Of a DNA stretch of 21,944 nt, positions 19,723 to 21,944 are shown in pieces. The notes beneath the pieces were generated by a model that saw nothing but the letters and a program-made list of their open reading frames with translations, did no database searches and was not told the origin of the DNA. This DNA comes from a virus. The first letter of the stretch is position 1, and each line of letters opens with the position of its first letter. The DNA lies in IMG/VR virus record IMGVR_UViG_3300038701_001334, positions 1-21,944 of that record. The stretch is one strand, 5' to 3'. The position numbers were made by a program, and so were the translations under genes.

Positions 19723-19955
19723 AACAAACAACAATACCAAAATGGTTCGATGATGCTCTTAAAGACAACAGGGCACAGATAACTATTAATTCAAAAGATC
19801 AATATATATGTTTGTACTCACCCGACGGTGGTGTCAGAAAAGCATACATTGATGATTATATTTGTTTGAACAGTGTTGGTATTATTTTTCCATTGCCAGA
19901 AGAAGAGTTTGAAAAGGACTTTGAGTTAGATGACGTGTGCCAAGACAATAGTTAA
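19662..19955 (+). CDS. Conserved phage protein ('YRSKPHTIEAFQ' type)
   Basis: This 97-aa protein starts MRYRSKPHTIEAFQF, followed by WFDDAL, a beta-rich middle (ITINSKDQYICLYSPDGGVR) and a 'DDYICLNSVGIIFPLPEEEFEKDFE' end (split here as residues about 65-89). It resembles the common phage family whose members read 'Y-R-K-K-P-x-x-I-E-A ... G-D-Y-I ... G ... Y-P-x-x-x-x-x-F'; function unknown. AAAGGAAAT precedes the ATG, and the gene overlaps the DUF6378-like gene by 61 nt. Confidence 0.75.
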   Translation: MRYRSKPHTIEAFQFTLENLKQTTIPKWFDDALKDNRAQITINSKDQYICLYSPDGGVRKAYIDDYICLNSVGIIFPLPEEEFEKDFELDDVCQDNS

Positions 19956-20226
19956 GTGTAAAATAATAGCAACCGATGGGACTGTTTTTACTGGTGAAAA
20001 CTATTGTAATAATCCTCAATTAATCTGCCCAAGGGGTGTTGGTGAAGGATATGAAAAGTGTTCTACAATTTGTAAACAAGTTGGTCATGCTGAAGTTGTA
20101 GCTTTAGAAAAAGCTGGTAAAAAAGCACTTGGTGCAACAGCTGTGTTAATTGGGCATGATCATTTTTGTAGAGAATGTCAGATAGCACTATTTGATACTG
20201 GTGTTAAATATTTAATGAGAGAATAA
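19930..20226 (+). CDS. Cytidine/dCMP deaminase-like protein
   Basis: This 98-aa protein has the zinc-dependent deaminase signature H53-A-E55 followed by C80-R-E-C83, with the proton-shuttling Glu between. The usual Pro before the first Cys is replaced by Phe79. Additional cysteines (C26, C33, C44, C48) surround an insertion (CPRGVGEGYEKC) which I recall from phage deaminases of this kind. It may convert dCMP to dUMP for dTMP supply, or act on another cytosine base. It begins 26 nt inside the previous gene with a weak SD and is followed at once by the cytosine methyltransferase gene. Confidence 0.8.
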   Translation: MTCAKTIVKCKIIATDGTVFTGENYCNNPQLICPRGVGEGYEKCSTICKQVGHAEVVALEKAGKKALGATAVLIGHDHFCRECQIALFDTGVKYLMRE

Positions 20227-20227
20227 A

Positions 20228-21370
20228 ATGATTGTATTATCTTTATTTGACGGAATGTCTTGTGGTTTAGAAGCATTAAAACGTGCTGGTATTCCTGTTA
20301 CCAAATATTATGCTAGTGAAATAGATAAATATGCTATTCAAATTTCACAAAAAAACCATCCTGAAATTATTCAGTTGGGTGATGTATCTGGTTGGAAAAA
20401 ATGGGACATTAAGACACCAGATTTGATAATTGGTGGATCACCTTGTCAGGGTTTTTCTTTTGCTGGTAAGCAATTGGCATTCGATGATCCGCGATCCGCA
20501 TTATTTTTTACAATGATAGATATAATTAAATATTATAATCCAAAATATAGATTGCTCGAAAATGTTAAAATGAAACAAGCATATTTAGATGTAATCACTG
20601 AATATATGAATTGCGGTGAACCAAATTTAATTAATTCAGCTTTAGTTTCAGCACAAAATAGAAAAAGATATTACTGGTGTAATTGGGATGTGTCAGTTCC
20701 CGAAGATAAAAATATTTTGTTAAAAAATATTGTACATGAAAATTGTGATGATATTATTGATAATATTGTGGTAAATTTTAATATAAATCCGTCTGGTAGA
20801 GGTATGAACGGTGATGTTAAATGTGTCAATAATCTTAAATCCCGAACAATAACAACAAATAAGGGCGAAGGACAAAAAATATCAATTCCTTTAAATGAAT
20901 ATATTGTTCCGTTTGATAAAACTTTACAGATTTTAGATAAAGAAGTTGAACGCGGAAAAGTTGGTTATTTTAGAAAAGATAGTCAGGCGAATAGGGTTTA
21001 TTATATACATGATAAATCAGTGACATTAACGGGTTGTTCTGGTGGTGGGGCGGCGAAGATGGGTCAATATCTTTTTGGGTGTATAACACCAGATAGAGTA
21101 AACAAACGCCAAAACGGACAACGATTTAATAATGGTAAAAAGTTTTATACGCTTACCGCGCAAGACAAACATGGTGTTTTAATTGAGGGTTACATTCGTA
21201 AATTAACTCCAATTGAATGTGAACGACTTCAAACATTACCCGATAATTATACGGAAGGTGTTTCTAACACACAACGATATAAGATGTTAGGAAATGGATG
21301 GACTGTTGATGTTGTCTCACACCTTTTTAAATCTATTCCGTTATCACCATTAGAGGAGATGATGGTATGA
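20228..21370 (+). CDS. DNA C5-cytosine methyltransferase
   Basis: This 380-aa enzyme transfers methyl groups from SAM to C5 of cytosine. Motif I is LFDGMSCGLEAL (6-17), motif IV GGSPC73QGFSFAG with catalytic Cys73, motif VI LLE111NV and motif VIII QNRKRYYW (143-150). The long variable target-recognition region runs from about 155 to 330, and motif X is MLGNGWTVDVV near the C-terminus. All catalytic motifs are intact. No paired restriction enzyme is visible, so it is probably an orphan phage methyltransferase that protects phage DNA or alters host regulation. The gene is visibly more AT-rich than the adjacent replication genes. Confidence 0.95.
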   Translation: MIVLSLFDGMSCGLEALKRAGIPVTKYYASEIDKYAIQISQKNHPEIIQLGDVSGWKKWDIKTPDLIIGGSPCQGFSFAGKQLAFDDPRSALFFTMIDIIKYYNPKYRLLENVKMKQAYLDVITEYMNCGEPNLINSALVSAQNRKRYYWCNWDVSVPEDKNILLKNIVHENCDDIIDNIVVNFNINPSGRGMNGDVKCVNNLKSRTITTNKGEGQKISIPLNEYIVPFDKTLQILDKEVERGKVGYFRKDSQANRVYYIHDKSVTLTGCSGGGAAKMGQYLFGCITPDRVNKRQNGQRFNNGKKFYTLTAQDKHGVLIEGYIRKLTPIECERLQTLPDNYTEGVSNTQRYKMLGNGWTVDVVSHLFKSIPLSPLEEMMV

Positions 21371-21944
21371 GAGATCTTATCCACGATGCTGAAACTTATA
21401 TAAATCTTTTCTCGATTGTTTTTCTGAACACCCATACGGGCGAACTCAAGATCTTTGAGATGTCGCCTTGGAAGAATGATTGGGAAGAGTTTAAATCGTT
21501 TGTGCGCACCTGCTCAAGTGGGTGGGTGAGATGGGTTGGTTTTAACAATTATGAGTTTGATTACCCTGTCATCCATTTCATGCTTAAATCTTTTGCTCTT
21601 GGTAAAGTCGATGGTGCGACACTCGCGTATGCTGCTCATCAAAAGGGTAATAGATTGATCCGTTGCTCAAAAGAAGACAAATTTCAGCAGATCATATGGG
21701 ATAACAACCAGCTTGTGCCACAGGTTGATCTTTATAAAATACACCATTTTGATAACGTAGCACGTGCCACGTCGCTTAAAGTTCTCGAATTCAACATGAG
21801 ATCTAAAACAATTAAAGATCTACCATATGACCCTGAAAAACCACTCACATATGAACAGGCGCGTGAGGTTATTGAATACAACATTCACGATGTGCGTGAA
21901 ACATATAAGTTTTGGGAAAAATCAAAAGATATGATTGCGTTTCC
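21367..21944 (+). CDS. DNA polymerase, 3'-5' exonuclease part (truncated)
   Basis: The gene starts in an ATGA overlap with the methyltransferase stop, behind GAGGAG, and runs off the right edge with 192 codons visible. The DnaQ-like proofreading motifs are present: D7-A-E9-T (Exo I), GFNNYEFDYPVIH (58-70, Exo II) and YNIHDVRETYKFW (Exo III), with VPQVDLYKIHHFDN between them. The same spacing occurs at the N-terminus of phage replicative polymerases. The polymerase domain itself lies outside the window, so family A or B cannot be decided, and a stand-alone exonuclease remains possible. Confidence 0.82.
   Translation, partial: MRDLIHDAETYINLFSIVFLNTHTGELKIFEMSPWKNDWEEFKSFVRTCSSGWVRWVGFNNYEFDYPVIHFMLKSFALGKVDGATLAYAAHQKGNRLIRCSKEDKFQQIIWDNNQLVPQVDLYKIHHFDNVARATSLKVLEFNMRSKTIKDLPYDPEKPLTYEQAREVIEYNIHDVRETYKFWEKSKDMIAF

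Noticed and set aside
1-21944. CRISPR array, IS element or integrase
   Set aside because: No regularly spaced repeats, terminal inverted repeats with a transposase, or recombinase motifs were seen; temperate or lytic lifestyle cannot be decided from this window.

Overview
This window is part of a tailed-phage (or prophage) genome: holin and endolysin, a tail fibre with a collar domain, a complete replication and recombination set, and dozens of tiny, tightly overlapping early genes. No integrase, rRNA, tRNA or host housekeeping gene is visible. The likely host is an alphaproteobacterium. Two small phage proteins are cores of families typical of that class, a GapR/DUF2312 nucleoid-associated protein (18829-19128) and a DUF4167 domain (10090-10311). 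A small exported protein (12914-13237) and a short HTH protein (13673-13873) also resemble alphaproteobacterial families. No phage RNA polymerase is seen, and the promoters recognised look like host sigma-70 type, so transcription probably uses host RNA polymerase. Family names here come from motif recognition by eye, without database searches.

Layout. (1) 1-5125, all minus strand: a late-type arm read right to left, with a terminase-small-subunit-like DNA-binding protein, a 58-aa protein, an HTH + metallophosphoesterase fusion, an 82-aa protein, the tail fibre, a holin/endolysin pair with overlapping genes, a small membrane protein and the start of a secreted protein. A GC-rich island (about 4499-4558) lies inside this arm and is a candidate packaging or control site. 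(2) 5126-7050, plus strand: a left early operon of seven small, AT-rich accessory genes. It runs from a divergent promoter region to a strong intrinsic terminator at 7016-7050. (3) 7046-9869, minus strand: a 132-aa winged-helix-like protein and a 733-aa primase-helicase, separated by a 223-bp non-coding region with an unusual array of TGGACA/TGTCCA elements. (4) 9870-10089: a divergent control region. (5) 10090-21944, plus strand: a long early/middle operon of small regulators, zinc ribbons and phosphoesterase genes, then RuvC-like resolvase, SNF2 helicase, a RecB-like nuclease with a probable Fe-S cluster, DUF2815-type SSB, GapR homologue, DUF6378, a deaminase, a C5-cytosine methyltransferase and the start of a DNA polymerase.

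How it fits together. Primase-helicase, SSB, polymerase, SNF2 helicase, RecB-like nuclease and RuvC-like resolvase form a coherent replication-recombination module resembling the DUF2800/DUF2815 cassettes of other phages (Enc34-type SSB). A 14-bp operator-like element, TTGGA-N4-TCCAA, recurs at the main promoter regions (4454, 5174, 9983, 10032 and a diverged copy at 13636). In three of the five it overlaps a -35 box. This suggests one repressor, possibly the small HTH protein at 13673, coordinating the divergent arms. Two genes (start 5125 minus; 13673 plus) have a -10 box 6-7 nt before the ATG and look leaderless.

The least explained parts are the operator network, the TGGACA dyad array beside the primase, and the pair of host-like chromosome/RNA-associated domains (GapR, DUF4167).
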